The translations under genes were made by a program, and so were the position numbers. From assembly GCF_005484945.1 (NCBI RefSeq), contig NZ_CP034035.1, positions 3,224,001 through 3,288,000 of the forward strand: DNA of 64,000 nucleotides. Direction: 5' to 3'. This stretch comes from Brenneria rubrifaciens (GTDB taxonomy: Bacteria > Pseudomonadota > Gammaproteobacteria > Enterobacterales > Enterobacteriaceae). The notes beneath the pieces are model-generated. The model worked only from the letters and a program-made list of their open reading frames with translations. It was not told where the DNA came from and made no database searches. Below, piece after piece: positions 50,591 to 63,200 of this stretch (within the stretch, counting starts at the first letter, position 1; the number at the start of each line of letters is the position of its first letter).

Positions 50591-52757
50591 CCTTTGACTC
50601 CTGACGGCCGTTTTGGTGATGACCCGTATTCAGCGCCTGGTCTTTCGGTTCATCCATCACCAGTTGTCCTTCTCTCAATACGATGATGCGATCCACCAGT
50701 TCCAGCACCGCGACGCGATGGGTCGCCACCACCAACGTGCGCCCGCCCAGCCAGTTGGCGAGGCGCTGAATAAATTCCCGTTCGGTATGTTCATCCAGGG
50801 AGGAGGTGGGTTCATCCAGCAGCACAATATTCGGATCGCGCAGCAGCATGCGCGCCAGCAGGATCGACTGCCGCTGGCCGCCGGAAAGCCCGATCCCGCC
50901 CTCCATCAACGGGTGATCCAGCCCCAGCGCCAGTTTTTTCACAAAACGATCCGCGCCACAAACTTCCAGCGCGGCAAAGATCTCCGCGTCGCTGGCGCGG
51001 GGCGCGCCCAGCGTCAGGTTTTCGCGCAAGGTGCCAAAAAATAGCCGGGCGTTCTGGGTTATCAGGCCAATGTTGCGACGCACATCCTCCATATCGATAT
51101 GCGCCAAGTTAAGGTTATCGAGCCGTAGCTCGCCTTCCACCAACGCCATACCGCCAGCCATCGCATGAAGCAGGGTGGATTTACCGGCGCCGTTGGCCCC
51201 CAGAATCGCCACTCGCTCTCCAGCGCGGATTTCCAGTTTGGCGATTTTTAGCGCGATGACGCTATCTTCAATGTGGTAGCGGAACGCCGCGTTCAGGAAC
51301 TGGTAATGACCATACAACACATCACAATGCACTTTGCTTTCATCATGGCCGTTCTCCACCGGCAATTGCATGACGTTGTCCAGCCCCTCTTTCGCGGCTT
51401 TGACCTGCTGCCAACGCGCCAGTACGCTGCACAGCGTGGTCATCGGCGCAATCATGCGCGACGACAATAACGAAGCGGCGACAATCGCCCCGGTGGTCAT
51501 CCCGCCTTCAATCACCAACGGTGCGCCAATCATTACCACCAGCGCGTACACCAGCCCCTGAACACTCACGCCCCAGCTCATCAGCCACTGAGTAAGTTTA
51601 CGACTGCGCACCCCGGATTCGGCGCTGATACGAATATAGCTGTTCCACTGCTGCTGAAAACGCCCTTCCGCCTGCATCAGTTTGATATCTTCCAGACCCT
51701 GAACGCTTTCCACCAACACCGCGTTACGCAGCGTGATTTCTTGGGTGGACTGACGCGCCAACTGCGCCAGTTTCTTTTGCATCAGCAGGCAGGGCAGGAT
51801 CATCAGCAGCGCCGCTACGGGGGCGATCCAAGAGAGCGACGGCGCGATGATCGCCAGCACCAGTAAAAACAGCAGAAAGAACGGCAGGTCCACCACTGCG
51901 GAAACCGTGGTGGAGGTGACCATTTCGCGGATCTGCTCCAGTTCACGGAGCTGGGAAATAAAACTCCCGGTAGATCGCGGAATGGCGCTGTTACGTAATC
52001 GCAAGGCATGGCCAAACACGCGGTCGGAAACGCGGAGATCCGCACGTTTACCGAGAATATCCATAATGTGCCCGCGCCCCAGCCGCAACAGAAAAGAGAA
52101 GATCACCGCGATCAACACGCCAATCGCCAGGACATACAGCGTCGGATAAGATTGCGCCGGGATCGCGCGGTCATACACCTGCATGGAAAACAGAATTCCG
52201 GCCAGCGACAGGAGGTTAACCAGCAACGAAGCCAACATCACATAGCCGTAAGGTTTGAGATCCCGCAGCACCAGTTCCCATAACCAGTCCGGGCGGTAAT
52301 CCTTCAGATAATATCCGGCACGGCTGTCTTTCACCGCCGCCGACGGCCTCAGCGCCACCACATAGCGGATCTCCGGCAAAAGCTTACTCAGGGCCAGCCG
52401 GCTAAACGGGTTACCGTCCGCCATAAAACAGACACTGACGGTGTCCTGACCGTCAAACTGTTCGATGACGACCACCTGGCCGCTGATCAGTTGTACCACC
52501 AGCGGCAGACGCCAGGCGGCGATATCCTGATTCCCCTGAAGGACGCGAGCCGTCAACCCCGCCTGGCGCGCCAGATTTTGCAATGCGCGGAGGAGCGGCT
52601 GCCCTTCCTGCCACCGCGTGCTAGCTTTGATTGCGCCTGGTGAAAAAGCCAGCCGATAGTGACTGCCCACATAAGTGATGGCGGAGGCCCAGCGCGACAA
52701 AGAGTGCGCATCGTTTTTCGGCACCGCATCATCCTTTGCATCGGTAAACCGCTTCAT
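50571..52757 (-). CDS. Type I secretion ABC transporter/permease
   Basis: A 728-residue inner-membrane exporter of the LapB/HlyB type. Residues about 30-140 form a C39 peptidase-like domain without a catalytic cysteine at the expected place, so it should bind but not cleave the substrate. Five or six transmembrane segments follow (about 165-440). The ATPase has Walker A GANGAGKS (520-527), signature LSGGQRQSILLARMLL, Walker B IVLLDEPTSSLDE and switch histidine VVATHR. The start overlaps the upstream TolC-like gene by ATGA. It should export the giant adhesin encoded upstream. Equivalent to bapC by position. Confidence 0.93.
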   Translation of the reverse strand: MKRFTDAKDDAVPKNDAHSLSRWASAITYVGSHYRLAFSPGAIKASTRWQEGQPLLRALQNLARQAGLTARVLQGNQDIAAWRLPLVVQLISGQVVVIEQFDGQDTVSVCFMADGNPFSRLALSKLLPEIRYVVALRPSAAVKDSRAGYYLKDYRPDWLWELVLRDLKPYGYVMLASLLVNLLSLAGILFSMQVYDRAIPAQSYPTLYVLAIGVLIAVIFSFLLRLGRGHIMDILGKRADLRVSDRVFGHALRLRNSAIPRSTGSFISQLRELEQIREMVTSTTVSAVVDLPFFLLFLLVLAIIAPSLSWIAPVAALLMILPCLLMQKKLAQLARQSTQEITLRNAVLVESVQGLEDIKLMQAEGRFQQQWNSYIRISAESGVRSRKLTQWLMSWGVSVQGLVYALVVMIGAPLVIEGGMTTGAIVAASLLSSRMIAPMTTLCSVLARWQQVKAAKEGLDNVMQLPVENGHDESKVHCDVLYGHYQFLNAAFRYHIEDSVIALKIAKLEIRAGERVAILGANGAGKSTLLHAMAGGMALVEGELRLDNLNLAHIDMEDVRRNIGLITQNARLFFGTLRENLTLGAPRASDAEIFAALEVCGADRFVKKLALGLDHPLMEGGIGLSGGQRQSILLARMLLRDPNIVLLDEPTSSLDEHTEREFIQRLANWLGGRTLVVATHRVAVLELVDRIIVLREGQLVMDEPKDQALNTGHHQNGRQESKDERIHN

Positions 52758-54184
52758 GGCTGGATCTCCACAGTCTGGATAGTGCGATTATTCAGTGCGA
52801 ACGCACTGCGCATCTTGCCGGTGCTGTATAGGCACTGGAGTTGCAGTTGGTGAAGCTGGATCAGCGTTTGCTGTTCGGTAAAGCGCGCCTGAAACACCTC
52901 CTGTTCGGCGTTCAGCACATCCAGCAACGGCCGGGTCCCCAACTCCAGATACTGTTGTTGATAGAGCTCGCGGGTTTGCTTGCCCAGCTCCTGTTGCCGT
53001 ACCTGGATTTGCAGAGTCCGCGCCAAGCTTTCGGCTTCGTTTTGCGATTCCGTCAGTTGCTGGCGCGCGTCCAGCCGCGCGGCCTGCACCGCAGCGTTGG
53101 CGGCTTCGCGCGAGTGCGCCGCCGCATTACGGCTGGCGGTTAACCGGCCCCCCTGATAAAGCGGCATTTCAACTTTTACCCAGGCGGAATATTGCGTGCG
53201 ATCCAGCGTTTCACTGTTGGCGTAACGGTCATTCAGGTAGTGGCTGACTTCCGGCTGCAATGAGATCGTGGGGAGCATCCGGGCATTGGCTTCATCCAGT
53301 TGCGCCTGGGCTTTGTTGGCCTGGGCGTAAGCCGCTAATACCGCCGGTATCAGCCGGTCATCCGGCTCGCTAACCTCGCAGGCGCGTTGCAGACTTTTCG
53401 GGAAATCGTCACTGACCTGCTGGATGCGCTCCCAGCCCAAACTTGACGCGAGCGTCGCCCGCCAGCGGTCGAGATTGGCCTGATACTGTAGCAGCGTCGA
53501 GCGCGCGCCTTCGATACGCGCCTCGGTCTGCACCACATCCGACAGCGAACTGGCGCCCTCATCGTTGCGCTGACGCGCCAACCGGCTGATATTGTCAAGG
53601 GCCGTCAGTTGCTCTCTGGCTACCTTCACCAGTCTCTGATAGCCCTGTACCTGGACGAGCGCCGAGGCGGTATTAAGCGCCACCGTATCAATACTCACCA
53701 GTACGTTGGCCTGCTGCTGCGCCACGCCGGCGTTGGCGGCGCGCACCTGACCCTCCACCTTACCGAAGTCATACAACATCTGAGAAATTGACAATACCAG
53801 CGACGGGCTAAAGCCGCTGTTGCTATATGTATTTGTTATCCCGTTGTTAATACCGCCATTGACTTGCGGATAATATTGCGATCGCGCCACGTCGACCGCT
53901 TCCGATTGCTCGAACAACTGCCCGATAGCTTCACGAATATTCGGATGCCAGGAGACGGCGCGTGCGACCGCAAGGCGAATATCAAGGCGTTCCGGCGCAC
54001 GGGAAGCGACCGGCGGCGCAACCGGGCCGGAAAGCGAAGGCAATTGCTCCCGATAAATGATCTGCCCGGTGCTGATAACACCTGGCGGTAACGCCGCCCG
54101 CGCAGTGCCGACACCGTTGTAAATCCCCCCGACTGATGCCAGCAAACACGCTAATCCCATCGTATATTCACAACTGCCTTTCAT
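52754..54184 (-). CDS. Type I secretion outer-membrane channel (TolC family)
   Basis: A 476-residue outer-membrane efflux protein. A signal peptide spans about residues 1-31 (ending GTARA); an internal Met at residue 9 is an alternative start. The mature protein shows the duplicated TolC fold with long amphipathic helices and alanine/glutamine-rich heptads, for example NAAAHSREAANAAVQAARLD. AGGT lies upstream of the ATG. It starts 85 bp after the adhesin stop and overlaps the transporter gene by 4 bp. Equivalent to bapB by position; it is a dedicated channel rather than the chromosomal tolC, as judged from its context. Confidence 0.92.
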   Translation of the reverse strand: MKGSCEYTMGLACLLASVGGIYNGVGTARAALPPGVISTGQIIYREQLPSLSGPVAPPVASRAPERLDIRLAVARAVSWHPNIREAIGQLFEQSEAVDVARSQYYPQVNGGINNGITNTYSNSGFSPSLVLSISQMLYDFGKVEGQVRAANAGVAQQQANVLVSIDTVALNTASALVQVQGYQRLVKVAREQLTALDNISRLARQRNDEGASSLSDVVQTEARIEGARSTLLQYQANLDRWRATLASSLGWERIQQVSDDFPKSLQRACEVSEPDDRLIPAVLAAYAQANKAQAQLDEANARMLPTISLQPEVSHYLNDRYANSETLDRTQYSAWVKVEMPLYQGGRLTASRNAAAHSREAANAAVQAARLDARQQLTESQNEAESLARTLQIQVRQQELGKQTRELYQQQYLELGTRPLLDVLNAEQEVFQARFTEQQTLIQLHQLQLQCLYSTGKMRSAFALNNRTIQTVEIQP

Positions 54185-54269
54185 ATCAATACCTAAAAAA
54201 AATCAATAATATGAATAGAGTCACCACCGGCGAGGCGGCATCACTGCGCCCGTGGGCTTTTGTTATGTG

Positions 54270-57200
54270 TCAGACAATAATGGAATCATGTTCCAGCAAT
54301 TCATCCAGCGTAACGCGTGCTCCCTGCAACATGACCAATTGTGCGGAGTTGAACGCCGTACCCTGGCCGTCACGGTCGAGGGCGATCACCGTGTTGCCAT
54401 CAATGGTTTCCACGGAAAGCCAGTCGCCGGCATCGCTGGTTCCAGCGTCCCAGCCTTGCAGTAACGAGCTGATATCAATCCGATCACCATCCGCCAGCGA
54501 GAAGTCCGTCCAGGTATCGCTGCCGTTGCCTCCCGTTGCGTCCGCTGTATCCAGCAGGTTGAAAATTAATGAGTCGCTGCCGCCGCCGAGTGTAAAAGTG
54601 TCGTCATAAGCCGAACTGATGGTGATGTCGCTATGGCTGCCGCCGTTCAGTTGCAGCGCCAAGTCAATGGTCAGCGTAGAGCTGGCGGTTTCCCCGTCCG
54701 CGGCGTTCAGGGTGTAATTGAAGGTTTCTTTCTGGGTAATGGCGGTGAGCGCCACATCGCTGTTCAGAGTATAGCTGTACCCGCCGTCGATATTGAGCGT
54801 CAACACGCCATATTTACCCTGCACCGTCGCCGTCGCGTCGCTGGTGAGGGTGGAGTCCAGCGTAGTGACATTGCCATTGACATCGGTAATGGAAAGCGTG
54901 GTATCCACGGAAACGAGTTGGTCGGCAGCGTTCTCTTCCGAACCGCTGCCATCAAAGATATTCCCCGCAACGGTGGCGGTTTCGGTCTGGAAATCACCCA
55001 GAAGCACCTTGGTGCCTGTCACTTCGGCGCTCACCGTAATCCCTCCCACGGCTAACGCGCCGATGGAACCGGTAAAGTTTAAGGTGTAGTCGCCAGCCGC
55101 AAGTTCCAGACTCCCCAGCGAGGCGGTCGCGCTGCCGCCAAGCAAGGTACCGCTGGCCACCGTACCCGATGCCAGTTGTGTTCGGTCGCTGCTCAGCAAT
55201 GTCCAGCTAATACTCAGATTGCTCAAGCTGAGTAATGAATCCACATTAAAGGTGATGACGGCGTCTTTCACCGCCGTCTGCTCCGCCACCGTAACCATAC
55301 CGCTGGCGCTCGCTGAGGTAGAACTAAGAAGTCTGGAGCTCCAGGTGACGGAGCCCGCATCGCTGTCGCTGTAATCCGTCTCTTGCTGCACCATTGTCGC
55401 AGGCAGGGTGACGCTGTCGTCCACCGCGATCAACGGGCGGGAAACCAGAGCGATGTTCAGGGTGCCATTGTCGGATTCGCCATCCGGCGCCGTCACCGTA
55501 TACACGAAGCTGTCCGGGGCGGTAATGCTATCCGCGCCCACACCGGCGTTTAGCGTATAGGTGTAGTTGCCCAGCGCGTCGATGCTCAACACGCCGTACG
55601 CGCCGGTAACGCTGGTGCTGCCCTCGGCGGCGACCTCTATCCCGTTCACTGAGCCGATCGACGATCCCACAGGCGCGGTGTCATCTTCCATCACGTTGCC
55701 GGAGGTGCTGGCGCTGACCGTTTCCACGGTATAAACATGATCTTCCAGGATATTCAGTGTGTACCCCGTCAGCACACTGATACCGTAAGCGGTATCCAGC
55801 AGGAACAGGTACTCACCGTCTGTCAGCGTCAGCGTCAGTTCATCGGATGAGCCACCCAGCAATGGGACGGTCAGCCAGCCTTCCACCGTGCGGTACTGAT
55901 CATACTGCTGGGTAGCGTCATTAAATTTGTAGATATAGAGATCAAAGCCGGACAACACAGATACACCGCCCACTGACGCCTGAACCGTCATCGTCCGGGT
56001 TGCGCCCTCTTCCACATCAAAAATGATCGGGTTGGTGAGATCGTCCAACACGCCGACATCCAGCACACTGCCCAGTCCAATGTTCAGCACGGTGTAACCG
56101 CCTTGCGACCCACTGCCGTTATCGATCGCATCCACCGTGGTTTCAAAGGTAATGGAAGCCGAGTCATCCACGGCAATCACATTACCGGGCGCATTGATTT
56201 CCGTCCCCAGCGATACCAACAAATCAGCCGCGACCGTTGCGCCATTCCCGGTTAACGTATAAGTAAAGCTTTCTGTTTGGCCTAGCACCGCCGTGGAAGT
56301 GTTAGTCAGCGTGTAGGTATAACTGCCATCCAGATTGATGGTCAGCGTGCCGTATTCTCCCTGGACAATGGTGCCATCCGCCGTGACAGAAACCACCTCC
56401 CCCGCACTGTTTGTGACCTGCGTCACCACCGTACCGGCCGGCGCGATATCCGTACCATGGGCAGGGTCGTCATCCGTAATGAGGTTACCGGTGTAGCGGG
56501 TTTCCCCGCTTACCACGCCTGCGGCGGTCTGGATAACCTCCGCCGCCACGCTGATGTAGGAGCCAACCGCCAGCAAAGTGGTGTTATAAGCCAGCACGCG
56601 GTAAGTGCCTTCACCTAAATTCTCAAGGTTCAGCGTAACGCCGTTATTGCCGATGGTCAGCAGGCCGGCCCACTGCGAGTTCGACGTATCGATCACCGTG
56701 CTCCAGGCATCGGTATCCGCGCTATATTGCTGCACCATGACGCCCATCGTGTTAAGCAGCGACAGCACCCCGCCGGTGGCATTGGCCTCCAGCACCACAT
56801 CCGCCGTGGCGCCGTCATCAATCGTGAAGGTAACCTGCGCGTTGTCATCCCCCAGCAATGATGCGATATTGCCCAACGCCCCCACGACCAACAATCCCCA
56901 GTCACTGTACGATTCGCTGGTGACTGCCGCATCGCTGGTCAAAGCCAATAACACCTCGTTGTCGTTCGCCGCCAACACCAACACCGGCGCGGTAACACTT
57001 ATCGCTGCCGAGACATTCCCCGCCGCATCGGTGGCCGTAACCGACAACAGCTCGCCGTTGGCTTGCGCATACGGGAAGGTGTAGATGTAGTTACCGTCCG
57101 CATCCGCCTGTACGCTGGCGACCGTACCGTCCGCCAACGTGATAGCCACACTGCTGCCACCTTCAGCCACCCCGCTGATACTGCCGCCATCGTCGCTGAT

Positions 57201-60200
57201 AGTGGCGGTCGGCGCGTCCGGCGCGGTAATGTCAGGTAAAGTGATCGTAGCCGAAACGCTGCTGTTACCCGCCGCATCGCTGGCGACGGCCGTTAACACC
57301 TCGCCGTTAATTAGCGCTGGCGTCAGCGGCACGGTAAAACTGCCATTGTCACCCACCGTCACGTTGCCCAGTTCAGTCCCGGCGGCATCGGTGATGATAA
57401 CGGTACTCCCCGCTTCGGCTTTACCACTCACCGATGAACCGTCTGGCGCCGCCAGCAGATCGGCTGGCGCCACAGGCGCGGTGGTGTCAAGTGCTGTCGC
57501 CGTGGCCGGTGCGGAAATATTCCCCGCCGCATCCGTTGCGGTCACCGTCACGGCTTCACCATTGGTCAACGCGGTCGGCAGACCGACACTGTACACGCCG
57601 GACGTATCCGCGGTTGCCGTCAGAGTGGTATTGCCCGGCAATGTGACGGTCACCGTGCTGTTTGGCTCGGCGCTGCCGCTTACCGTCAGACCGTTATCAC
57701 TGATGGCGGCGACCGGGGTAGTTGGGGCGGTGATATCCGGCGCGGTGACCGTTGCCGCAGCAGAAGCATTCCCCGCCACATCCGTTGCGGTTACCGTCAA
57801 AGCTTCGCCGTTGATCAACGCGGTCGGCAGATTGATGCTGTACACGCCGGATGTATCCGCGGTTGCCGTCAAAGTGGTATTGCCCGGCAATGTGACGGTC
57901 ACCGTGCTGTTTGGCTCGGCGCTGCCGCTTACCGTCAGACCGTTATCACTGATGGCGGCGACCGGGGTAGTTGGGGCGGTGATATCCGGCGCGGTGACCG
58001 TTGCCGCAGCAGAAGTATTCCCTGCCGCATCGCTGGCGACGGCCGTTATCGCCTCGCCATTGGTCAGCGCTGGCGTCAGCGGCACGGTAAAGCCGCCATT
58101 GTCTCCGGCAGTGACGCTGCCCAGTTCAGTCCCGGCAGAGCTGGTGATGACGACAATACTCCCCGCTTCGGCAGTACCACTGACGGATGAACCGTCTTCC
58201 GCCACCAGCAGATCGGCTGGCGCCACAGGTGCGGTGGTGTCCGGCGCGGTGACCGTGGCCGCAGCAGAAGCATTCCCCGCCGTATCGCTGGCGATAACGG
58301 TGATCACTTCACCGTTGGTTAACACTGGCGTTAATGCCACGGTAAAGCTGCCATTGTCTCCGGCAGTGGCGCTGCCCAGTTCAGTTCCGGCGGCATCGGT
58401 GATGGTAACGGTACTCCCCGCTTCGGCAGTACCACTCACCGATGAACCGTCCTCCGCCACCAGCAGATCAGAAGGCGCCACAGGTACAGTGATATCCGGC
58501 GCGGTGACCGATACCGCAGCAGAAGCATTCCCCGCCGTATCGCTGGCGATAACGGTGATCACTTCACCGTTGGTTAACACTGGCGTTAATGCCACGGTAA
58601 AGCTGCCATTGTCTCCGGCAGTGGCGCTGCCCAGTTCAGTCCCGGCGGCATCGGTGATGGTAACGGTACTCCCCGCTTCGGCAGTACCACTCACCGATGA
58701 ACCGTCTTCCGCCACCAGCAGATCAACTGGCGCCGCAGGCGCGGTGATATCCGGCGCCGTCGCGGTAGCGGGCGCCGACACATTCCCCGCTGCATCCGTT
58801 GCGGTCACCGTCACGGCTTCACCATTGGTCAACGCGGTCGGCAGACCGACACTGTACACGCCGGACGTATCCGCGGTTGCCGTCAGAGTGGTATTGCCCG
58901 GCAATGTGACGGTCACCGTGCTGTTTGGCTCGGCGCTGCCGCTTACCGTCAGACCGTTATCACTGATGGCGGCGACCGGGGTAGTTGGGGCGGTGATATC
59001 CGGCGCGGTGACCGTTACCGCAGCAGAAGCATTCCCCGCGACATCCGTTGCGGTTACCGTCAAAGCTTCGCCGTTGATCAACGCGGTCGGCAGATTGATG
59101 CTGTACACGCCGGATGTATCCGCGGTTGCCGTCAGAGTGGTATTGCCCGGCAATGTGGCGGTCACCGTGCTGTTTGGCTCGGCGCTGCCGCTTACCGTCA
59201 GACCGTTATCACTGATGGCGGCGACCGGGACGTCGGGTGCGGTGATATCCGGCGCGGTGACCGTTACCGCAGCAGAAGCATTCCCCGCCGTATCGCTGGC
59301 GATAACGGTGATCACTTCACCGTTGGTTAACACTGGCGTTAATGCCACGGTAAAGCTGCCATTGTCTCCGGCAGTGGCGCTGCCCAGTTCAGTCCCGGCA
59401 GAGCTGGTGATGACGACAATACTCCCCGCTTCGGCAGTACCACTGACGGATGAACCGTCTTCCGCCACCAGCAGATCGGCTGGCGCCACAGGTGCGGTGG
59501 TGTCCGGCGCGGTGACCGTGGCCGCAGCAGAAGCATTCCCCGCCGTATCGCTGGCGATAACGGTGATCACTTCACCGTTGGTTAACACTGGCGTTAATGC
59601 CACGGTAAAGCTGCCATTGTCTCCGGCAGTGGCGCTGCCCAGTTCAGTCCCGGCGGCATCGGTGATGGTAACGGTACTCCCCGCTTCGGCAGTACCACTC
59701 ACCGATGAACCGTCTTCCGCCACCAGCAGATCAACTGGCGCCGCAGGCGCGGTGATATCCGGCGCCGTCGCGGTAGCGGGTGCCGACACATTCCCCGCTG
59801 CATCCGTTGCGGTCACCGTCACGGCTTCACCATTGGTCAACGCGGTCGGCAGACCGACACTGTACACGCCGGACGTATCCGCGCTTGCCGTCAGAGTGGT
59901 ATTGCCCGGCAATGTGACGGTCACCGTGCTGTTTGGCTCGGCGCTGCCGCTCACCGTCAGGCCGTTATCACTGATGGCGGCGACCGGGGTAGTTGGGGCG
60001 GTGATATCCGGCGCGGTGACCGTTGCCGCAGCAGAAGCATTCCCCGCCACATCCGTTGCGGTTACCGTCAAAGCTTCGCCGTTGATCAACGCGGTCGGCA
60101 GATTGATGCTGTACACGCCGGATGTATACGCGGTTGCCGTCAAAGTGGTATTGCCCGGCAATGTGACGGTCACCGTGCTGTTTGGCTCGGCGCTGCCGCT

Positions 60201-63200
60201 TACCGTCAGACCGTTATCACTGATGGCGGCGACCGGGGTAGTCGGGGCGGTGATATCCGGCGCGGTGACCGTTACCGCAACAGAAGCATTCCCCGCTACA
60301 TCCGTTGCGGTTACCGTCAAAGCTTCGCCGTTGATCAACGCGGTCGGCAGATTGATGCTGTACACGCCGGACGTATCCGCGGTTGCCGTCAGAATCGTGT
60401 TGCCCGGCAATGTGACGGTCACCGTGCTGTTTGGCTCGGCGCTGCCGCTTACCGTCAGACCGTTATCACTGATGGCGGCGACCGGGGTAGTTGGGGCGGT
60501 GATATCCGGCGCGGTGACCGTGGCCGCAGCAGAAGCATTCCCCGCCGTATCGCTGGCGATAACGGTGATCACTTCACCGTTGGTTAACACTGGCGTTAAT
60601 GCCACGGTAAAGCTGCCATTGTCTCCGGCAGTGGCGCTGCCCAGTTCAGTTCCGGTAGAGTTGGTGATGGTGACGGTACTCCCCGCTTCGGCAGTACCAC
60701 TCACCGATGAACCGTCTTCCGCCACCAGCAGATCAACTGGCGCCGCAGGCGCGGTGATATCCGGCGCCGTCGCGGTAGCGGGCGCCGACACATTCCCCGC
60801 CGCATCCGTTGCGGTCACCGTCACGGCTTCACCGTTGATCAACGCCGTCGGCAGATTGATGCTGTACACGCCGGATGTATCCGCGGTTGCCGTCAAAGTG
60901 GTATTGCCCGGCAATGTCACGGTCACCGTGCTGTTCGGCTCGGCGCTGCCGCTTACCGTCAGACCGTTATCACTGATGGCGGCGACCGGGGTAGTCGGGG
61001 CAGTGATATCCGGCGCGGTGACCGTTGCCGCAGCAGAAGCATTCCCCGCGACATCCGTTGCGGTCACCGTCACGGCTTCACCATTGGTCAACGCGGTCGG
61101 CAGACCGACACTGTACACGCCGGACGTATCCGCGGTTGCCGTCAGAGTGGTATTGCCCGGCAATGTGACGGTCACCGTGCTGTTCGGCTCGGCGCTGCCG
61201 CTTACCGTCAGACCGTTATCACTGATGGCGGCGACCGGGGTAGTCGGGGCGGTGATATCCGGCGCGGTGACAGTAACTGAAACAGAAGTATTCCCTGCCG
61301 CATCGCTGGCGACGGCCGTTATCGCCTCGCCGTTGGTCAGCGCTGGCGTCAGCGGCACGGTAAAGCCGCCATTGTCTCCGGCAGTGACGCTGCCCAGTTC
61401 AGTCCCGGCAGAGCTGGTGATGACGACAATACTCCCCGCTTCGGCAGTACCACTGACGGATGAACCGTCTTCCGCCACCAGCAGATCGGCTGGCGCCACG
61501 GGTGCGGTGGTGTCCGGCGCGGTGACCGTTACCGCAGCAGAAGCATTCCCCGCGACATCCGTTGCGGTTACCGTCAAAGCTTCGCCGTTGATCAACGCGG
61601 TCGGCAGATTGATGCTGTACACGCCGGACGTATCCGCGGTTGTCGTCAGAGTGGCATTGCCCGGCAATGTCACGGTCACCATGCTGTTTGGCTCGGCGCT
61701 GCCGCTTACCGTCAGACCGTTATCACTGATGGCGGCGACCGGGGTAGTTGGGGCGGTGATATCCGGCGCGGTGACCGTTGCCGCAGCAGAAGCATTCCCC
61801 GCGACATCCGTTGCGGTTACCGTCACGGTTTCACCATTGATCAACGCCGTCGGCAGACCGACACTGTACACGCCGGACGTATCCGCGCTTGCCGTCAGAA
61901 TCGTGTTGCCCGGCAATGTGACGGTCACCGTGCTGTTCGGCTCGGCGCTGCCGCTTACCGTCAGACCGTTATCACTGATGGCGGCGACCGGGGCATCCGG
62001 CGCGGTGATATCCGGCGCTGTCGCCGTGGCCGGTACAGAAATATTCCCCGCCGTATCGCTGGCGATAACGGTGATCACTTCACCGTTGGTTAACACTGGC
62101 GTTAATGCCACGGTAAAGCTGCCATTGTCTCCGGCAGTGGCGCTGCCCAGTTCAGTCCCGGCGGCATCGGTGATGGTAACGGTACTCCCCGCTTCGGCAG
62201 TACCACTGACGGATGAACCGTCTTCCGCCACCAGCAGATCGGCTGGCGCCACAGGTGCGGTGGTGTCCGGCGCGGTGACCGTGGCCGCAGCAGAAGCATT
62301 CCCCGCCGTATCGCTGGCGATAACGGTGATCACTTCACCGTTGGTTAACACTGGCGTCAGCGGCACGGTAAAGCTGCCATTGTCTCCGGCAGTGGCGCTG
62401 CCCAGTTCAGTCCCGGCGGCATCGGTGATGGTAACGGTACTCCCCGCTTCGGCAGTACCGCTTACCGATGAACCGTCTTCCGCCACCAGCAGATCAACTG
62501 GCGCCGCAGGCGCGGTGATATCCGGGGCCGTCGCGGTAGCTGGCGCCGACACATTCCCCGCCGCATCCGTTGCGGTCACCGTCACGGCTTCACCATTGGT
62601 CAACGCGGTCGGCAGACCGACACTGTACACGCCGGACGTATCCGCGGTTGCCGTCAGAGTGGTATTGCCCGGCAATGTGACGGTCACCGTGCTGTTTGGC
62701 TCGGCGCTGCCGCTTACCGTCAGACCGTTATCACTGATGGCGGCGACCGGGGCAGTTGGAGCGGTGGTGTCAAGTGCAGTTGCCGTGGTCGGTGCAGAAA
62801 TATTCCCCGCTGCATCCGTTGCAGTCACCGTCAAAGCTTCGCCGTTGGTCAGCGCGGTCGGCAGACTGATGCTGTACACGCCGGACGTATCCGCGGTTGC
62901 CGTCAGAATCGTGTTGCCCGGCAATGTCACGGTCACCGTGCTGTTTGGCTCAGCGCTGCCGCTCACCGTCAGACCGTCCTCACTGATGACGGCGACCGGG
63001 GCAGTCGGCGCGGTGATATCCGGCGCTGTCGCCGTGGCCGGTACAGAAATATTCCCCGCTACATCGCTGGCGATGGCCGTTATCACCTCGCCATTGGTCA
63101 GTGCTGGCGTCAGCGGCACGGTAAAACCGCCATCGTCACCCACCGTCACGCCGCCCAGTTCAGTCCCGGCGGCATCGGTGATGGTAACGGTACTCCCCGC

